Notes: generated by a model from the sequence alone, not told the origin. A stretch of 64,000 nt of DNA from Comamonadaceae bacterium (GCA_027484105.1 JAIXUG010000005.1:310001-374000); one strand, 5' to 3'; shown: positions 28,805 through 41,984, numbered from the stretch's first letter. A program made the numbers and translations.

Positions 28805-29686
28805 ATGGAAAAACGCGTTCGCTTTCAGTCCCGGTGGCTGCCCTGGTTGTTGGTGGCCCCCCAAATGGCCATTGTGCTGGTCTTCTTTTTCTGGCCCGCC
28901 GGTCAGGCCTTGTACCAAAGCGTGTTGTCCCAGGATGCTTTTGGCATCAGCACCGAATTTGTCGGCATGGAGAACTTCGAGCGCCTGTTTGCCGACAGCA
29001 CTTACATCGAATCCTTCAAAACCACAGCGTTGTTTTCCGTGCTGGTGGCTTTTTTTGGCCTGAGCATTTCGCTGTTGTTGGCCGTCATGGCCGACCGCGT
29101 GCTCAAGGGCGCGGCCATTTACAAAACCTTGCTGATCTGGCCTTATGCGGTCGCTCCGGTGGTGGCGGGCGTTTTGTGGCTGTTCATGTTCGCCTCACCG
29201 ATGGGCGTGATCGCCTTTTATCTGCGTTCGGTGGGTATCGAATGGAACCACCTGCTGGACTCCGGCCACGCCATGACCTTGATCGTGATGGCCGCGGTCT
29301 GGAAGCAGATTTCCTACAACTTCCTGTTCTTTTTGGCCGGACTGCAGTCCATCCCCAAATCCCTGCTGGAGGCGGCGGCCATCGATGGGGCCAGCCCTTG
29401 GCACCGCTTTTGGACCATCGTGTTTCCATTGCTGTCACCCACCACGTTTTTCCTCCTGGTCATCAACGTGGTTTACGCCTTTTTTGACACCTTTGGCATC
29501 ATCGATGCCACCACCCAAGGGGGCCCGGGCAAGGACACCGCCATCCTCGTCTACAAGGTCTATTACGACGGCTTCAAGGCGCTGGACATGGGCGGCTCGG
29601 CTGCGCAGTCGGTGATCCTGATGCTCATCGTGGTGGCCCTGACCGTGGTGCAGTTCCGTTTTGTTGAGAAAAAAGTCCAGTACTGA
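28805..29686 (+). CDS. ugpA: sn-glycerol-3-phosphate ABC transporter permease
   Basis: [47 protein letters not shown]; permease EAAxxDGA loop ([15 protein letters not shown]). Confidence 0.95.
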   Translation: MEKRVRFQSRWLPWLLVAPQMAIVLVFFFWPAGQALYQSVLSQDAFGISTEFVGMENFERLFADSTYIESFKTTALFSVLVAFFGLSISLLLAVMADRVLKGAAIYKTLLIWPYAVAPVVAGVLWLFMFASPMGVIAFYLRSVGIEWNHLLDSGHAMTLIVMAAVWKQISYNFLFFLAGLQSIPKSLLEAAAIDGASPWHRFWTIVFPLLSPTTFFLLVINVVYAFFDTFGIIDATTQGGPGKDTAILVYKVYYDGFKALDMGGSAAQSVILMLIVVALTVVQFRFVEKKVQY

Positions 29687-29695
29687 GCGCGCCCC

Positions 29696-30550
29696 ATGAT
29701 TGAAAAACGCCCCGGCCTCACGCTCTTGTCCCACCTGGTGCTGATCCTGGGGGTGGTGATCGTGGCCTTTCCGCTGTACCTGACCTTTGTCGCCTCAACC
29801 CAAAGTGCGGCCGACATTGCTCAGTCGGTGCCCATGTCGATGTGGCCCGGCAACCACGCCCTGGAAACCTACCAAACCGCCCTGTTTGGGGGCGAGACCA
29901 GTGCCGGTAGCCGCATCCCGGCCGCTGCTCCCATGATGTGGGTCAGCCTGATCAGTGCACTGGTGATTGCCATTGGCAAGATTGTCATTTCTTTGTTGTC
30001 GGCCTTTGCCATCGTGTATTTCCGCTTCCCCTTGCGCAATCTGGTGTTCTGGATGATTTTTGTCACCCTGATGCTGCCGGTGGAGGTGCGCATTGGGCCC
30101 ACCTACGAAGTGGTGGCCAATCTGGGCATGCTCAACAGCTACGCGGGTCTGACGGTGCCGCTGATCGCGTCTGCCACCGCCACTTTCTTGTTCAGGCAAT
30201 TCTTTTTGACTGTGCCAGACGAGCTGGTCGAGGCTGCGCGCATGGACGGTGCGGGGCCCATGCGCTTTTTCATCGACATCCTGCTGCCGCTGACACGCAC
30301 CTCGATCGCGGCCCTGTTCGTGATCCAGTTCATTTATGGCTGGAACCAATACCTGTGGCCGCTTCTGGTGACGACCAATGAAGACATGTACCCGGTGGTG
30401 ATGGGCATCAAGCGCCTGATCGCGGGTGAGGCCTACACCGAGTGGAACGTGGTCATGGCCACCGCCATCCTGGCCATGCTGCCCCCGGCGTTGGTCGTGA
30501 TCCTGATGCAAAAATGGTTCGTCAAGGGCCTGGTCGATACGGAGAAATAA
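29696..30550 (+). CDS. ugpE: sn-glycerol-3-phosphate ABC transporter permease
   Basis: [50 protein letters not shown]. Confidence 0.95.
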   Translation: MIEKRPGLTLLSHLVLILGVVIVAFPLYLTFVASTQSAADIAQSVPMSMWPGNHALETYQTALFGGETSAGSRIPAAAPMMWVSLISALVIAIGKIVISLLSAFAIVYFRFPLRNLVFWMIFVTLMLPVEVRIGPTYEVVANLGMLNSYAGLTVPLIASATATFLFRQFFLTVPDELVEAARMDGAGPMRFFIDILLPLTRTSIAALFVIQFIYGWNQYLWPLLVTTNEDMYPVVMGIKRLIAGEAYTEWNVVMATAILAMLPPALVVILMQKWFVKGLVDTEK

Positions 30551-30556
30551 ATACGC

Positions 30557-30643
30557 CGGGGACAGACCAATGCGAAGCGTTGCTCTGTCCCCGTCAAATT
30601 AGGAACCAGGGGACAGACCCGTGCGAAACGCCGATCTGTCCCC
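30557..30643. repeat. Doublet of imperfect REP-like palindromes (GGGGACAGA...TCTGTCCCC)
   Basis: CGGGGACAGACCAATGCGAAGCGTTGCTCTGTCCCCG (30557-30593) and GGGGACAGACCCGTGCGAAACGCCGATCTGTCCCC (30609-30643). Confidence 0.85.
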
Positions 30644-30660
30644 GTCTGATCAAAAAACAT

Positions 30661-31671
<1,011 letters not shown>

Positions 31672-31673
31672 CC

Positions 31674-32423
31674 ATGCAGACCCTGCGCACCGCATCTTGG
31701 CCTTACCCCCGATGGATCGCACACCGAGGTGCGGGCAAGCTCGCCCCCGAAAACACCCTGGCCGCCTTCCGACTGGGCGCAGAACACGGCTACCGCATGT
31801 TCGAGTGCGATGCCAAGCTCAGCGCCGACGGTGTGGTGTTTTTGATGCATGACGCCACACTGGAGCGCACCACGAGCGGCCAAGGCATCGGCGGCGATCT
31901 GCCCTGGCATGCCCTGTCGCAGCTGGACGCGGGCAGCTGGCATTCACGCACCTACGCTGGCGAGGCCCTGCCCACGCTCGAAGCGCTGGCGCGGTTTTGC
32001 ATGGCCAACGGGTACTTTCTGAACATCGAGATCAAGCCCACGCCAGGCACCGAGGCCGCCACGGGCGAGGCCGTGGCGCGTCAGGCCGCCCAACTCTGGC
32101 AAGGCGCGGCAGTGCCGCCACTGTTGACTTCATTCAAACCTGATGCTTTGGCAGCCGCACAAACAGCGGCACCCGAGCTGCCACGCGGTCTGCTGGTTGA
32201 CACGCTGTGGTCCGGCTGGTTTGAAAAAGCTCAAGAATTAGGATGCGTGGCCGTAGTCGCCAACTACGCCCTGTGGGACGCAGCCACCGTGTCCCAAGTG
32301 CACAGCGCAGGCATGAAGTGCCTGAGCTACACCGTCAACGACGATGGGGCAGCGCAGCATCTCTTGGCCTTGGGTACCGATGGCATCATCACCGACCGGG
32401 TCGACTTGTTCAGCCCGAGCTGA
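31674..32423 (+). CDS. ugpQ: Glycerophosphodiester phosphodiesterase
   Basis: WIAHRGAGKLAPENTLAAFRLGAEHGYRMFECDAKLSADGVVFLMHDATLERTT. Confidence 0.95.
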   Translation: MQTLRTASWPYPRWIAHRGAGKLAPENTLAAFRLGAEHGYRMFECDAKLSADGVVFLMHDATLERTTSGQGIGGDLPWHALSQLDAGSWHSRTYAGEALPTLEALARFCMANGYFLNIEIKPTPGTEAATGEAVARQAAQLWQGAAVPPLLTSFKPDALAAAQTAAPELPRGLLVDTLWSGWFEKAQELGCVAVVANYALWDAATVSQVHSAGMKCLSYTVNDDGAAQHLLALGTDGIITDRVDLFSPS

Positions 32424-32434
32424 ACCAGCCTGCG

Positions 32435-33409
32435 TCAGTCCAGCTTGGCCCCCGATTTCTGAACCACATCGGCCCAGCGCGGCATTTCGGCCGTCAGAAA
32501 TTTGGCAAAGTCATCGGCCCCCAGGTAAGCCGGATCAGCCCCCTGTGTCACCATGCGCGAGCGGATGTCAGACTGGTTCATCACCGCTTTGAAAGCGTCG
32601 CTCAGCTTGTTGACCACGTCTTTAGGCGTGCCCGCTGGGGCCAAAAAACCATAAAAGCCCACCACCTCGAAATTCGCAATGCCCGTCTCGATCACGGTGG
32701 GGATGTCGGGTAAGGCAGGGTTGCGTTCTCGGCTGGTCACGGCCAGTGCGCGCACTTTCCCTTGCTTGTGGTACTGGGCTGCCTGCGGAATGCTTTCGGC
32801 CATGAACTGCACCTGGCCCGCCATCAGGTCGGTGAAGGCGGGGGCACTGCCCCGATAAGGGATATGAACCATGAACAGGCCCGTGGCCGACTTGAACATC
32901 TCGGGCACCAAATGGCTGCTGCCGCCGTTGCCCGCAGAGCCGTAATTGACTTGACCTGGACGGGCCTTGGCATAAGCCACAAACTCCTTCAAATTGTTCA
33001 CGGGCACTTTGGGGTTGACCATCAAGGCCAGCGGTTGCATGGCCGTGCGGGCCACCGGAACAAAATCGCGCAGCGTGCTGTAAGGCAGCTTGGTGTAGAG
33101 CGCCGGGTTGATGACCATCACCCCGGTGTTGGCCAGCATCAGGGTGTGCCCATCAGGTGCCGCGCGCATCACCTCTTGCGCGCCCACGATGCCACCTGCA
33201 CCGGCTTTGTAATCGATCAGGACGGGCTGCCCCAATTGAACTTGAAGCCGGTCTGTCAGCAAACGGGCGTGCTGATCCAATGGCCCACCTGCAGGAAAAC
33301 CCATCACCACCCGAATCGGTTTGGTCGGGAAAGCCCAGGCACTGCCCAAGGTCAGACCCAAGCCTACGCCACACAAAACACCCAAAGTACGGCGTTTGAT
33401 TCCCATCAT
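32435..33409 (-). CDS. Bug/TctC-family tripartite tricarboxylate transporter substrate-binding protein
   Basis: FPTKPIRVVMGFPAGGPLDQHARLLTDRLQ...HIPYRGSAPAFTDLMAGQVQFMAES; GGAG upstream of ATG. Confidence 0.92.
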   Translation of the reverse strand: MMGIKRRTLGVLCGVGLGLTLGSAWAFPTKPIRVVMGFPAGGPLDQHARLLTDRLQVQLGQPVLIDYKAGAGGIVGAQEVMRAAPDGHTLMLANTGVMVINPALYTKLPYSTLRDFVPVARTAMQPLALMVNPKVPVNNLKEFVAYAKARPGQVNYGSAGNGGSSHLVPEMFKSATGLFMVHIPYRGSAPAFTDLMAGQVQFMAESIPQAAQYHKQGKVRALAVTSRERNPALPDIPTVIETGIANFEVVGFYGFLAPAGTPKDVVNKLSDAFKAVMNQSDIRSRMVTQGADPAYLGADDFAKFLTAEMPRWADVVQKSGAKLD

Positions 33410-33447
33410 GATGATCTCCATTGAAGTCGTTAGCATACCGGGACACC

Positions 33448-33732
33448 TCACCGGACGCCATTTCGGGTCCAGCCTCGGTGCATCACCCATTCGGCAGTGG
33501 CCGCCACCAGCACCAAAGCGAAGTAGGTGCTCATTTTCCCGTCATGGCCTTGCAGCCACACACCTGCTGCCAGCACCAACACCCCGCAGACCGCGTGCAC
33601 TGCCATGCGACGACCCATGCTGGGCCCCCCAAGGCCCATGACCCAGCGCCCCGCCAATGGCATGCAAACTGACATGACCAAAGCTGGCAACACAAAATTG
33701 AACAAGTGCACAAGGAGTTGCCAGTAGCTCAT
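33448..33732 (-). CDS. Hypothetical small membrane protein
   Basis: MSYWQLLVHLFNFVLPALVMSVCMPLAGRW...AVCGVLVLAAGVWLQGHDGKMSTYFALVLVAATAEWVM, about 3 TM segments. Confidence 0.65.
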   Translation of the reverse strand: MSYWQLLVHLFNFVLPALVMSVCMPLAGRWVMGLGGPSMGRRMAVHAVCGVLVLAAGVWLQGHDGKMSTYFALVLVAATAEWVMHRGWTRNGVR

Positions 33733-33866
33733 GGTTTTGTCTGTGGGTGGATCAATGGTCCTCGGTCTCAGGACAAAAATGGGGATTGTGCATGGAAAGC
33801 AACGTCAGCAGGCTTCAAACCGTCAGTGTCAAGCAAAGTTGACACACCGCACCTATAATGCCCCTC

Positions 33867-35138
33867 ATGGCTGTATGGACCCTCGGTTTGAACCACACCA
33901 CAGCGCCGCTGGATCTGCGCGGCCGGTTTGCGTTCGCCGTGGACAAACTGGTGCCCACCCTGCACGGTTTGCGCCGAGATTTGGCCCACCGGATCGCGCA
34001 AGAGCCCGAAGCCGCCATCTTGTCGACCTGCAACCGCACAGAAATTTACTGTGCTGCCGACCAGGCAGCCACGCACGACACCTTGACCTGGCTGGCCCAA
34101 ACCGGGGGCGTCAACGCCTCTGAACTGCACGCCCACACCTATGTGTTGGAAGGCAATGAAGCCGCTCGCCATGCCTTCAGGGTGGCCAGCGGACTGGATT
34201 CGATGGTCTTGGGCGAGGCTCAAATTTTGGGGCAACTCAAGGACGCTGTTCGGGCTGCCGAACAAGCCGGCGCTTTGGGCAGCACCCTGAACCAATTGTT
34301 CCAACGCAGTTTCGCAGTGGCCAAAGAGGTGCGCAGCTCCACCGAAATCGGGGCCCACTCCATCAGCATGGCCGCTGCCTCGGTGCGCTTGGCCAGCCAG
34401 TTGTTTGAAGACCTCAAGGACATCCGCATCCTGTTTGTCGGTGCTGGCGAAATGAACGAGTTGGTGGCCACCCACTTTGCGGCCAAACAGCCCAAAGGGA
34501 TGGTGATCGCCAACCGCAGCCTGGACCGGGCCGAACTGCTGGCCCACCGATTCGGGGCCGAGGTCATGCCTTTGGCCGACCTGCCCGAGCGGCTGCACGA
34601 GTTCGACGCCGTGATCAGCTGCACCGCCAGCACCTTGCCCTTGATTGGTTTGGGCGCGGTCGAGCGGGCCCTGAAAAAACGCAAATACCGGCCCATGTTC
34701 ATGGTCGACTTGGCCGTGCCACGTGACATCGAACCCGAAGTGAAGTCGCTGGACGATGTTTACCTGTACACCGTCGATGACCTGGCCAGCGTGGTGCAAT
34801 CAGGCCAAGCTCACCGACAGGCGGCTGTGGCCGAGGCCGAGGTGATCATCGACGCCGGGGTACAAAGTTTCATGCACTGGATGGGCCAACGCGGCACGGT
34901 GCCCTTGATCCAGCAGCTGCAAAACCAGGCCGACGCATGGCGTGATGCCGAGTTGACTCGTGCCCGCAAGTCCTTGGCGCGAGGTGACGACCCCATGGCG
35001 GTCATGGAAGCCCTGTCCAAAGGTTTGACCCAAAAAATGCTGCACGGTGCCCTGGCAGAACTGCGCACCAGCGCCCCCGAACACCGTGAGCAGACGCTGC
35101 AAACGGTGCAGCGCGTTTTCTTGCGCAAAGAGCGTTAG
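33867..35138 (+). CDS. hemA: Glutamyl-tRNA reductase
   Basis: [50 protein letters not shown]. Confidence 0.96.
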   Translation: MAVWTLGLNHTTAPLDLRGRFAFAVDKLVPTLHGLRRDLAHRIAQEPEAAILSTCNRTEIYCAADQAATHDTLTWLAQTGGVNASELHAHTYVLEGNEAARHAFRVASGLDSMVLGEAQILGQLKDAVRAAEQAGALGSTLNQLFQRSFAVAKEVRSSTEIGAHSISMAAASVRLASQLFEDLKDIRILFVGAGEMNELVATHFAAKQPKGMVIANRSLDRAELLAHRFGAEVMPLADLPERLHEFDAVISCTASTLPLIGLGAVERALKKRKYRPMFMVDLAVPRDIEPEVKSLDDVYLYTVDDLASVVQSGQAHRQAAVAEAEVIIDAGVQSFMHWMGQRGTVPLIQQLQNQADAWRDAELTRARKSLARGDDPMAVMEALSKGLTQKMLHGALAELRTSAPEHREQTLQTVQRVFLRKER

Positions 35139-35247
35139 CGATTGGCCTCGCGGTTCGGCGGCTGCCACACCGCCCCACCCCTCGTCCTTTGTTCGCCGAC
35201 CCACGGCGAATGTCCAAACCGAAACGCCGCCCCCCATTTTTGGTCTC

Positions 35248-36336
35248 ATGAAACCCTTTTTGATCCAGCAACTCGAACGGTATGCATTGCGCCTGACCGA
35301 GCTGGACTTTTTGCTTTCGCGTGAAGACATCATGGGCGACATGGCCCAGTTTTTGAAGCTCTCACGGGAACACGCCGAAGTCAGCGCCGTGGCCACGCGC
35401 TTTGCCCGTTTTCAGCAGCGCACGTCGGACTTGGCCACAGCGCAAGCCATGCTGGACGACCCCGACTTGCGCGAGATGGCCGCAGAAGAAGTCAAGAGCG
35501 CCAGCACAGAGCTGCAAACCCTGGAATCAGAACTCCAGCGCATGCTGCTGCCCAAAGACCCCAACGACGCCCGCCCCGCTTTCGTGGAAATCCGGGCAGG
35601 CACTGGCGGTGACGAATCGGCCCTGTTTGCAGGCGACTTGCTGCGCATGTACACGCGCTTTGCCGAAAGTCAGGGCTGGCGCTGCGAGATCGTGTCCGAA
35701 TCGGTGAGCGAACTCGGTGGCTACAAGGAAGTGGTGGTGCGCATCGAAGGCGATCAGGTCTATGGCGCGCTGAAATTTGAATCAGGAGGGCACCGGGTAC
35801 AGCGCGTGCCCACCACCGAAACCCAAGGCCGCATCCACACCAGCGCCTGCACGGTGGCGGTGTTGGCCGAGCCCGACGAAGCCGAGGCCATCAAGATCAA
35901 CCCGTCGGATTTGCGCATCGACACTTTCCGCGCCAGCGGGGCGGGCGGGCAGCACATCAACAAAACCGACTCGGCCGTGCGCATCACCCACTTGCCCACC
36001 GGCATCGTGGCCGAATGCCAGGACGGGCGCAGCCAGCACAGCAACAAGGCGCAAGCGCTGAAGGTGCTGACGGCACGTATTCAAGAAAAAGACCGTGCCG
36101 AGCGCGCCGCCAAAGACGCCGCCGAACGAAAAAGCCTGATCGGCAGTGGCGACCGATCCGACCGCATCCGCACCTACAACTTCCCGCAAGGGCGCCTGAC
36201 CGACCACCGCATCAACCTCACGCTGTACAAGCTGCTCACCATCATGGAAGGCGATTTGAAAGATGTGGTCGATGCGCTGCAGGCTTATGAAGCCGCAGAG
36301 CAACTGGCAGCACTGGAAATCGGGGCGGCCGCGTGA
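35248..36336 (+). CDS. prfA: Peptide chain release factor 1
   Basis: GGQ-type motif [47 protein letters not shown]. Confidence 0.97.
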   Translation: MKPFLIQQLERYALRLTELDFLLSREDIMGDMAQFLKLSREHAEVSAVATRFARFQQRTSDLATAQAMLDDPDLREMAAEEVKSASTELQTLESELQRMLLPKDPNDARPAFVEIRAGTGGDESALFAGDLLRMYTRFAESQGWRCEIVSESVSELGGYKEVVVRIEGDQVYGALKFESGGHRVQRVPTTETQGRIHTSACTVAVLAEPDEAEAIKINPSDLRIDTFRASGAGGQHINKTDSAVRITHLPTGIVAECQDGRSQHSNKAQALKVLTARIQEKDRAERAAKDAAERKSLIGSGDRSDRIRTYNFPQGRLTDHRINLTLYKLLTIMEGDLKDVVDALQAYEAAEQLAALEIGAAA

Positions 36337-37175
36337 CAGCCTCGCACACCAGCCTCAGCGTGGCGCAGTGCCTGCAACAAGCACTGAGTCAAGGACTGGC
36401 CAGGGTGGATGCACAAATTCTCTTGTTGTTTGCCCTGGCACGCCCGCTGCACGACCGCGCTTGGCTGCTGGCCCACGACACCGAGCTCTTGAACGAGGCA
36501 CAACAACACCGCTGGGACCAAGCCCTGCAGCGCCGCCTACGGGGCGAGCCGGTGGCCTACATCACCGGGCACAAGGACTTTTTTGGCCTGACGCTCAACG
36601 TGGATGCCCGCGTGCTGGACCCGCGCCCCGACACGGAAATCCTGGTTGAATGGGCACTGGCGTTGCTGCCTGCGGGCCAGGCAGCCCGCGTGCTGGACCT
36701 GGGCACCGGCAGCGGCGCTGTGGCCCTGGCCCTTCAGCACCAACGCCCTGCTGCATGCGTCACAGCGGTCGACGCCAGCAGCGATGCACTGGCCGTGGCC
36801 TCTGCCAACGCCCTGCGCCTGAATTTGCCGGTGAAGTGCGTGCTCAGCCACTGGATGGACAAGGTACCGGGGCCCTTTGAGCTGATCGTCTCCAACCCAC
36901 CCTATGTGGCCGATGGCGACCCGCACCTGGCCGCCCTGACCTACGAACCCCTGCAAGCCCTCACAAGTGGTGCCGATGGCCTCGATGACATCCGCCAAAT
37001 CATCGCCCAGGCGCCCAGCCGCCTCGCCGCTGGCGGCTGGCTGCTGCTGGAACACGGCTGGGACCAGGCCGCCCCAGTGCAGTCGCTCCTGCGCGAAGCC
37101 GGGTTTGTGCAGGTGCAGTCGCGCCGCGATCTGGGCGGTCACGAGCGTTGTACTGGCGCAGTGATGCCGGTTTGA
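36333..37175 (+). CDS. prmC: Peptide chain release factor N5-glutamine methyltransferase
   Basis: [27 protein letters not shown] start overlapping prfA. Confidence 0.95.
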   Translation: MTASHTSLSVAQCLQQALSQGLARVDAQILLLFALARPLHDRAWLLAHDTELLNEAQQHRWDQALQRRLRGEPVAYITGHKDFFGLTLNVDARVLDPRPDTEILVEWALALLPAGQAARVLDLGTGSGAVALALQHQRPAACVTAVDASSDALAVASANALRLNLPVKCVLSHWMDKVPGPFELIVSNPPYVADGDPHLAALTYEPLQALTSGADGLDDIRQIIAQAPSRLAAGGWLLLEHGWDQAAPVQSLLREAGFVQVQSRRDLGGHERCTGAVMPV

Positions 37176-37260
37176 CAGCAACATCCCTGTGAAAATGGCA
37201 GACTTTCAATCAGAGACATAATTCACTTCATCCGACACCGACCCCATTTGGAGCAACAAC

Positions 37261-37584
37261 ATGAGCGACACCCAGCAACGCATCGACGAACTCGTCAAAG
37301 GCAACGACATCACCCTGTTCATGAAGGGCAGCGCCAGCTTCCCGATGTGCGGCTTTTCGGGCCGCGCCATCCAGATCCTCAAAGCCGTGGGCGTGGACCC
37401 CAAGACGGTGAAAACCGTGAACGTGCTGGACGACGCCGAAATCCGCCAAGGCATCAAGGAATACAGCAACTGGCCCACCATTCCCCAGCTCTACGTCAAG
37501 GGTGAGTTCATTGGCGGCTCGGACATCATGATGGAAATGTACGAATCGGGCGAGTTACAACAGGTCATCAACGGCAAAGCCTGA
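37261..37584 (+). CDS. grxD: Monothiol glutaredoxin (Grx4 type)
   Basis: ITLFMKGSASFPMCGFSGRAIQIL (CGFS), YSNWPTIPQLYVKGEFIGGSDIMMEMYESGEL. Confidence 0.95.
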   Translation: MSDTQQRIDELVKGNDITLFMKGSASFPMCGFSGRAIQILKAVGVDPKTVKTVNVLDDAEIRQGIKEYSNWPTIPQLYVKGEFIGGSDIMMEMYESGELQQVINGKA

Positions 37585-37617
37585 TCGACCAAGGGCAGCG
37601 GCCCTGCCCCACCGGAC

Positions 37618-37642
37618 AGCCACCCCCTCGGGTGGCTTTTTT
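37618..37642 (+). terminator. Rho-independent terminator of grxD
   Basis: AGCCACCCCCTCGGGTGGCTTTTTT. Confidence 0.85.
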
Positions 37643-37657
37643 GTTCTCGGTCCCCGC

Positions 37658-38284
37658 TCAATCCACCGGTTGCAACCAAGCGCGCTGCGCGGCCAGCACA
37701 GCCTGCGGATAAACGCTCTGTCCGCGTGAACCGTTGTAACGTCCCAGCGCCATGAACACGTCGCCCCGTTCGCGGTCCAGGTAATGGCGCAGGATGACGC
37801 AGCCAAAGCGCAGGTTGGTCTGCATGTGGAACAGGCGGCTCTCGTCCCCATCGCCGATCAGGCGCGCCCAAAACGGCATGACCTGCATGTAGCCGCGTGC
37901 CCCGGCGCTGGAGATGGCGTATTTGCGAAACGCGCTTTCGACCTGCACCACGCCCAGCACCAGCGACAGGGGCAGGCCTGATCGGCGGGCTTCGTACCAA
38001 AGGGTTTGCAAAAACTCCTGACGTTCGATGGGGTGTTTTTTGTAGCGCGTCAGGCGTTGGCTGCTCGCTGCTTGCCACTGCGCATAGCCCTGCTGGTCCG
38101 AATCGGTGGGCAACAGGGGCTCAGGCGGCGCCGCCGCCGCGACCGCCGCGCTCAGGGCAGAACGCACAGCATGCGACAGGGGCTCTTCGATTTGACGACC
38201 GGCATGCACCAGCCCGACGGGCAACAAGGTCCCCCACAGACTGAGCAAACAAGCCCGACGGCTGGGCAAGACCGGGCGCGTCAT
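37658..38284 (-). CDS. Lytic transglycosylase domain-containing protein
   Basis: SLVLGVVQVESAFRKYAISSAGARGYMQVMPFWARLIG. Confidence 0.9.
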   Translation of the reverse strand: MTRPVLPSRRACLLSLWGTLLPVGLVHAGRQIEEPLSHAVRSALSAAVAAAAPPEPLLPTDSDQQGYAQWQAASSQRLTRYKKHPIERQEFLQTLWYEARRSGLPLSLVLGVVQVESAFRKYAISSAGARGYMQVMPFWARLIGDGDESRLFHMQTNLRFGCVILRHYLDRERGDVFMALGRYNGSRGQSVYPQAVLAAQRAWLQPVD

Positions 38285-38301
38285 GGGACTGGGTGTGCAG
38301 C

Positions 38302-40047
38302 TCAGGGGGCCAAACGCCCCTTGAGGTGGCCCAGGATGTCGGCCACAGCCACTTTGCTGGACTCGGCATCGCGGCGGTGCTGGTACTCGACCAAACCATC
38401 TTTCAAGCCCTTGTCGCCAATCGTGATGCGGTGCGGTACACCGATCAGTTCCCAGTCGGCAAACATGGCACCGGGGCGCTCGCCACGGTCGTCCAGAATC
38501 ACATCGACCCCGTCAGCCAACAAGGCGGCATAAATGCGCTCAGCCTCGGCCTTGACGGCTTCGCTGCGGTCCATGCCGATGGGGCAGACCACCACGGTGA
38601 AGGGCGCAATCGCGTCGGGCCAGATGATGCCGCGCTCATCGTGGTTTTGCTCGATGGCGGCAGCAGGCAGTCGGGTGACGCCAATGCCATAGCAGCCCAT
38701 CTCCAAGAACTGAGGCTTGCCATTCTCGTCCAGGAAGGTGGCGTTCATGGCCTTGGAGTATTTGGTGCCGAGATAGAACACGTGGCCCACCTCGATGCCG
38801 CGCTCGATGGCCAGCTCACCTTGGCCGTCGGGCGACTTGTCACCGGCGACCACGTTGCGGATGTCGGCCACCAGGGCAGGCTCGGGCAAGTCACGGCCCC
38901 AGTTGACGCCGGTGATGTGGAAGTCTTCTTCGTTGGCACCGCAGATCCAGTCGGCCATCACGGCCACGTCGCGGTCGGCCACCAGGTGCACGGGCTTTTT
39001 CAGGTTCAAGGGGCCCAGGTAACCCGGCTTGCAGCCAAAGTGCTCTTCGATCTCGCTCAGCGTGGCAAAGCGGAAGCCCCCTTCCATGCCAGGCAGCTTG
39101 CCGACCTTGACTTCATTCATGTCGTGGTCACCTCGCAAGAGCAGCAGCCAGACTTGGGATTTGACGATCTCGCCCTGCTCGTTCAGGGTGTCGGTGGCCA
39201 GCACCAGCGACTTGACGGTGGTGGACAGGGGCACATCCAGCAAAGCAGCGACGTCTTCGCAGGTGCTCTTGCCTGGTGTGGAGGTCTTGGTCAGGGCTTT
39301 CGTGGCCGCACCGCGTGGCTGGCTGGGGGCCAGCGCTTCGGCTTTTTCGATGTTGGCGGCGTAGCTGCTGCCGGGACAGTACACGATGGCGTCTTCGCCG
39401 GTGGCCGCGATCACTTGGAACTCTTCGCTCAAATCACCCCCGATGGCCCCGCTGTCAGCCGCCACGGCGCGGTAAGTCAGGCCAAAGCGGTCAAAAATCT
39501 TGCGGTAGGCCCCGGCCATCACCTGGTAGCTGGCCTTGGCGCTCGCCACGTCTCGGTCAAAGCTGTAAGCGTCTTTCATGATGAATTCGCGGCCACGCAT
39601 CAGGCCAAAGCGGGGACGGCGCTCGTCGCGGAACTTGGTCTGGATTTGGTAGAAGTTTTTGGGCAGCTGTTTGTAGCTGCGCACTTCCTGGCGCACCACG
39701 TCGGTCACCACCTCTTCGCTGGTCGGCTGAATCACAAAATCACGGCCATGGCGGTCCTGGATGCGCAGCAATTCGGGGCCCATCTTCTCAAAGCGACCCG
39801 TCTCCTGCCACAGCTCGGCCGGCTGCACCACGGGCATGGTCATCTCAATGGCGCCTGCGCGGTTCATCTCTTCGCGCACGATGGCTTCGACCTTGCGGAT
39901 CACGCGCAAGCCCATGGGCATGTAGTTGTAGATGCCAGCGCCCAGCTTTTTGATCATGCCGGCGCGGGTCATCAGCTTGTGGCTGACCACTTCAGCGTCG
40001 GCTGGGGCTTCTTTAAGGGTGGAAATGAGGAACTGGGAGGCTTTCAT
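38302..40047 (-). CDS. proS: Prolyl-tRNA synthetase
   Basis: [49 protein letters not shown]; class II motifs. Confidence 0.97.
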   Translation of the reverse strand: MKASQFLISTLKEAPADAEVVSHKLMTRAGMIKKLGAGIYNYMPMGLRVIRKVEAIVREEMNRAGAIEMTMPVVQPAELWQETGRFEKMGPELLRIQDRHGRDFVIQPTSEEVVTDVVRQEVRSYKQLPKNFYQIQTKFRDERRPRFGLMRGREFIMKDAYSFDRDVASAKASYQVMAGAYRKIFDRFGLTYRAVAADSGAIGGDLSEEFQVIAATGEDAIVYCPGSSYAANIEKAEALAPSQPRGAATKALTKTSTPGKSTCEDVAALLDVPLSTTVKSLVLATDTLNEQGEIVKSQVWLLLLRGDHDMNEVKVGKLPGMEGGFRFATLSEIEEHFGCKPGYLGPLNLKKPVHLVADRDVAVMADWICGANEEDFHITGVNWGRDLPEPALVADIRNVVAGDKSPDGQGELAIERGIEVGHVFYLGTKYSKAMNATFLDENGKPQFLEMGCYGIGVTRLPAAAIEQNHDERGIIWPDAIAPFTVVVCPIGMDRSEAVKAEAERIYAALLADGVDVILDDRGERPGAMFADWELIGVPHRITIGDKGLKDGLVEYQHRRDAESSKVAVADILGHLKGRLAP

Positions 40048-40146
40048 CGCGGCGGGCTAACTCTGCAGGGGCATCAGGGAAACATCCAAGAGCAAGCACC
40101 GGTGCGGCGTGCATAATGGACACAATTTAAAAATTTGAGGTTGATT

Positions 40147-40764
40147 ATGCTTGACCGTGAAGGCTTTAGGCCGAACGTCGGCATCATTCTGCTCAACCAG
40201 AGAAACCAGGTTTTCTGGGGTAAGCGCATACGCACCCACAGCTGGCAGTTTCCGCAGGGTGGCATTGACCGGGGAGAAAGTCCCGAGCAGGCCATGTACC
40301 GAGAACTGCACGAAGAGGTGGGGCTCCAACCGGAGCATGTGCGCATCGTGGCCCGAACCCGCGACTGGTTGCGCTATGAGGTGCCAGACCGCTTCATCCG
40401 CAGGGATGCTCGCGGCTTTTACAAGGGCCAGAAACAAATCTGGTTCTTGCTTCAAATGGTGACGCACGATCACCACCTGAATTTGCGCGCCACAGACCAC
40501 CCCGAGTTCGACGCCTGGCGTTGGAACGATTATTGGGTCCCCCTGGATGTGGTGGTGGAGTTCAAGCGCGGCGTTTACGAAATGGCGCTGACCGAACTGG
40601 CCCGCTACCTGCCCCGGCAAGAGCGCCAAAACCGCTATCTTCGGGCGGGCAACCGTGGACCGCGTGATGTCTCCGAGCAGGATGCAGGCCCCATGGACAT
40701 GCAGGCCCCACCCCATATGGAGTTGCCTCCGGGGGCCAGTTTTGACCCCAACCCGCAAGGTTGA
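40147..40764 (+). CDS. rppH: RNA pyrophosphohydrolase (NUDIX)
   Basis: [60 protein letters not shown]. Confidence 0.96.
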   Translation: MLDREGFRPNVGIILLNQRNQVFWGKRIRTHSWQFPQGGIDRGESPEQAMYRELHEEVGLQPEHVRIVARTRDWLRYEVPDRFIRRDARGFYKGQKQIWFLLQMVTHDHHLNLRATDHPEFDAWRWNDYWVPLDVVVEFKRGVYEMALTELARYLPRQERQNRYLRAGNRGPRDVSEQDAGPMDMQAPPHMELPPGASFDPNPQG

Positions 40765-40783
40765 TCGGCGCCCAAACAACAGC

Positions 40784-40812
40784 AAAAAGCCCACTTTGAG
40801 TGGGCTTTTTTT
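40784..40812. terminator. Rho-independent terminator between convergent rppH and proB
   Basis: AAAAAGCCCACTTTGAGTGGGCTTTTTTT. Confidence 0.92.
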
Positions 40813-40847
40813 CTCGGACCCTCTGCGGCCAGGGTGGCCGCAGCAGG

Positions 40848-41984
40848 TCAAACACTGCGTATGAGGTTGTCCCGATGCACCATTTCGGGCTCAGCGGTAT
40901 AGCCGAGCAGCGCTTGGTATTCGTGCGAGGGCTTGCGACACAACAAACGGGCTTCGGCACTGGCGTAATTGGCCAAGCCACGCGCAATTTCGATGCCCTG
41001 TTCATCCCGGATGGCGATCACGTCACCGCGTGAAAAATCACCCGATACGGCCGTCATGCCGATCGGCAACAAGCTCTTGCCTTCGGTCAGCACCTTGTGG
41101 GCCGCGCCTGCATCCACCGTGACCGACCCGCGCAGTTGCAGGTGGTCGGCCATCCATTGTTTGCGGGCTTGTTGCTTGGCGGTTTGGGCGACCAGCAAAG
41201 TGCCCATGTTGTCGCCCTGGCTCAGACGCAGCAAGGCATCGGGCTCGCGTCCCCAGGCGATCACGGTAGATGCACCAGAGCCAGCGGCGCGTTTGGCTGC
41301 CAGGATTTTCGTGATCATGCCGCCCTTGCCGATGCTCGAACCGGCCCCCCCCGCCATGGCTTCCAGTGCCGGATCGCCCGCACGTGCCTCGTGCACGAAG
41401 GTGGCAGCGGGGTCTTTGCGGGGGTCTGCGGTGTACAGGCCTTTTTGGTCGGTCAGGATGACCAACACATCGGCTTCAATCAGGTTGGCCACCAAGGCGC
41501 CCAAGGTGTCGTTGTCGCCAAACTTGATCTCGTCGTTGACGACCGTGTCGTTTTCATTGATCACGGGCAGTACGCGGTGCTGCAGCAAAGTGAGCAAAGT
41601 CGAGCGGGCGTTGAGGTAACGCTCTCGGTCGGCCAAATCGGCATGCGTGAGCAAGACCTGGGCACTGCCCATGCCGTTTTCGCGCAGCTTGGTTTCGTAC
41701 ATCTGCGCCAGACCCATCTGGCCCACGGCCGCAGCAGCTTGCAAGGCAGGCACTTCGCTCGGGCGGGTGGTCCAGCCCAGGCGCTTCATGCCTTCGGCAA
41801 TCGCACCACTGGAGACCATGACCACCTCTTTGCCTTGACCACTGAGCAAGGCCATCTGACGGCACCACTCGCCAATCGCGTCCTCGTCCAGGCCGCGTCC
41901 TTCATTCGTCACCAGGCTGGAGCCGACTTTGACAACAATGCGACGTGCATCGCGCAACAGGTTAGATACGGCTGCAGTGGTCAT
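40848..41984 (-). CDS. proB: Glutamate 5-kinase (with PUA domain)
   Basis: [24 protein letters not shown]; GTGGMxTK-like [21 protein letters not shown]-terminal PUA-like region. Confidence 0.96.
   Translation of the reverse strand: MTTAAVSNLLRDARRIVVKVGSSLVTNEGRGLDEDAIGEWCRQMALLSGQGKEVVMVSSGAIAEGMKRLGWTTRPSEVPALQAAAAVGQMGLAQMYETKLRENGMGSAQVLLTHADLADRERYLNARSTLLTLLQHRVLPVINENDTVVNDEIKFGDNDTLGALVANLIEADVLVILTDQKGLYTADPRKDPAATFVHEARAGDPALEAMAGGAGSSIGKGGMITKILAAKRAAGSGASTVIAWGREPDALLRLSQGDNMGTLLVAQTAKQQARKQWMADHLQLRGSVTVDAGAAHKVLTEGKSLLPIGMTAVSGDFSRGDVIAIRDEQGIEIARGLANYASAEARLLCRKPSHEYQALLGYTAEPEMVHRDNLIRSV

Noticed and set aside
30557-30643. Doublet considered as a two-repeat CRISPR or a standard terminator
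   Set aside because: Palindromic units with a 15-nt gap, no spacer-sized unique sequence and no T-tract after the stems.
38293-40116. 607-aa plus-strand ORF antisense to proS, and 42464..43858 antisense to obgE/rpmA/rplU
   Set aside because: Opposite universally conserved genes; no independent coding evidence.
41961-41970. GGTTAGAT motif near the proB start as another integron R box
   Set aside because: Lies inside the proB coding sequence with no partner box or stem nearby; chance match.
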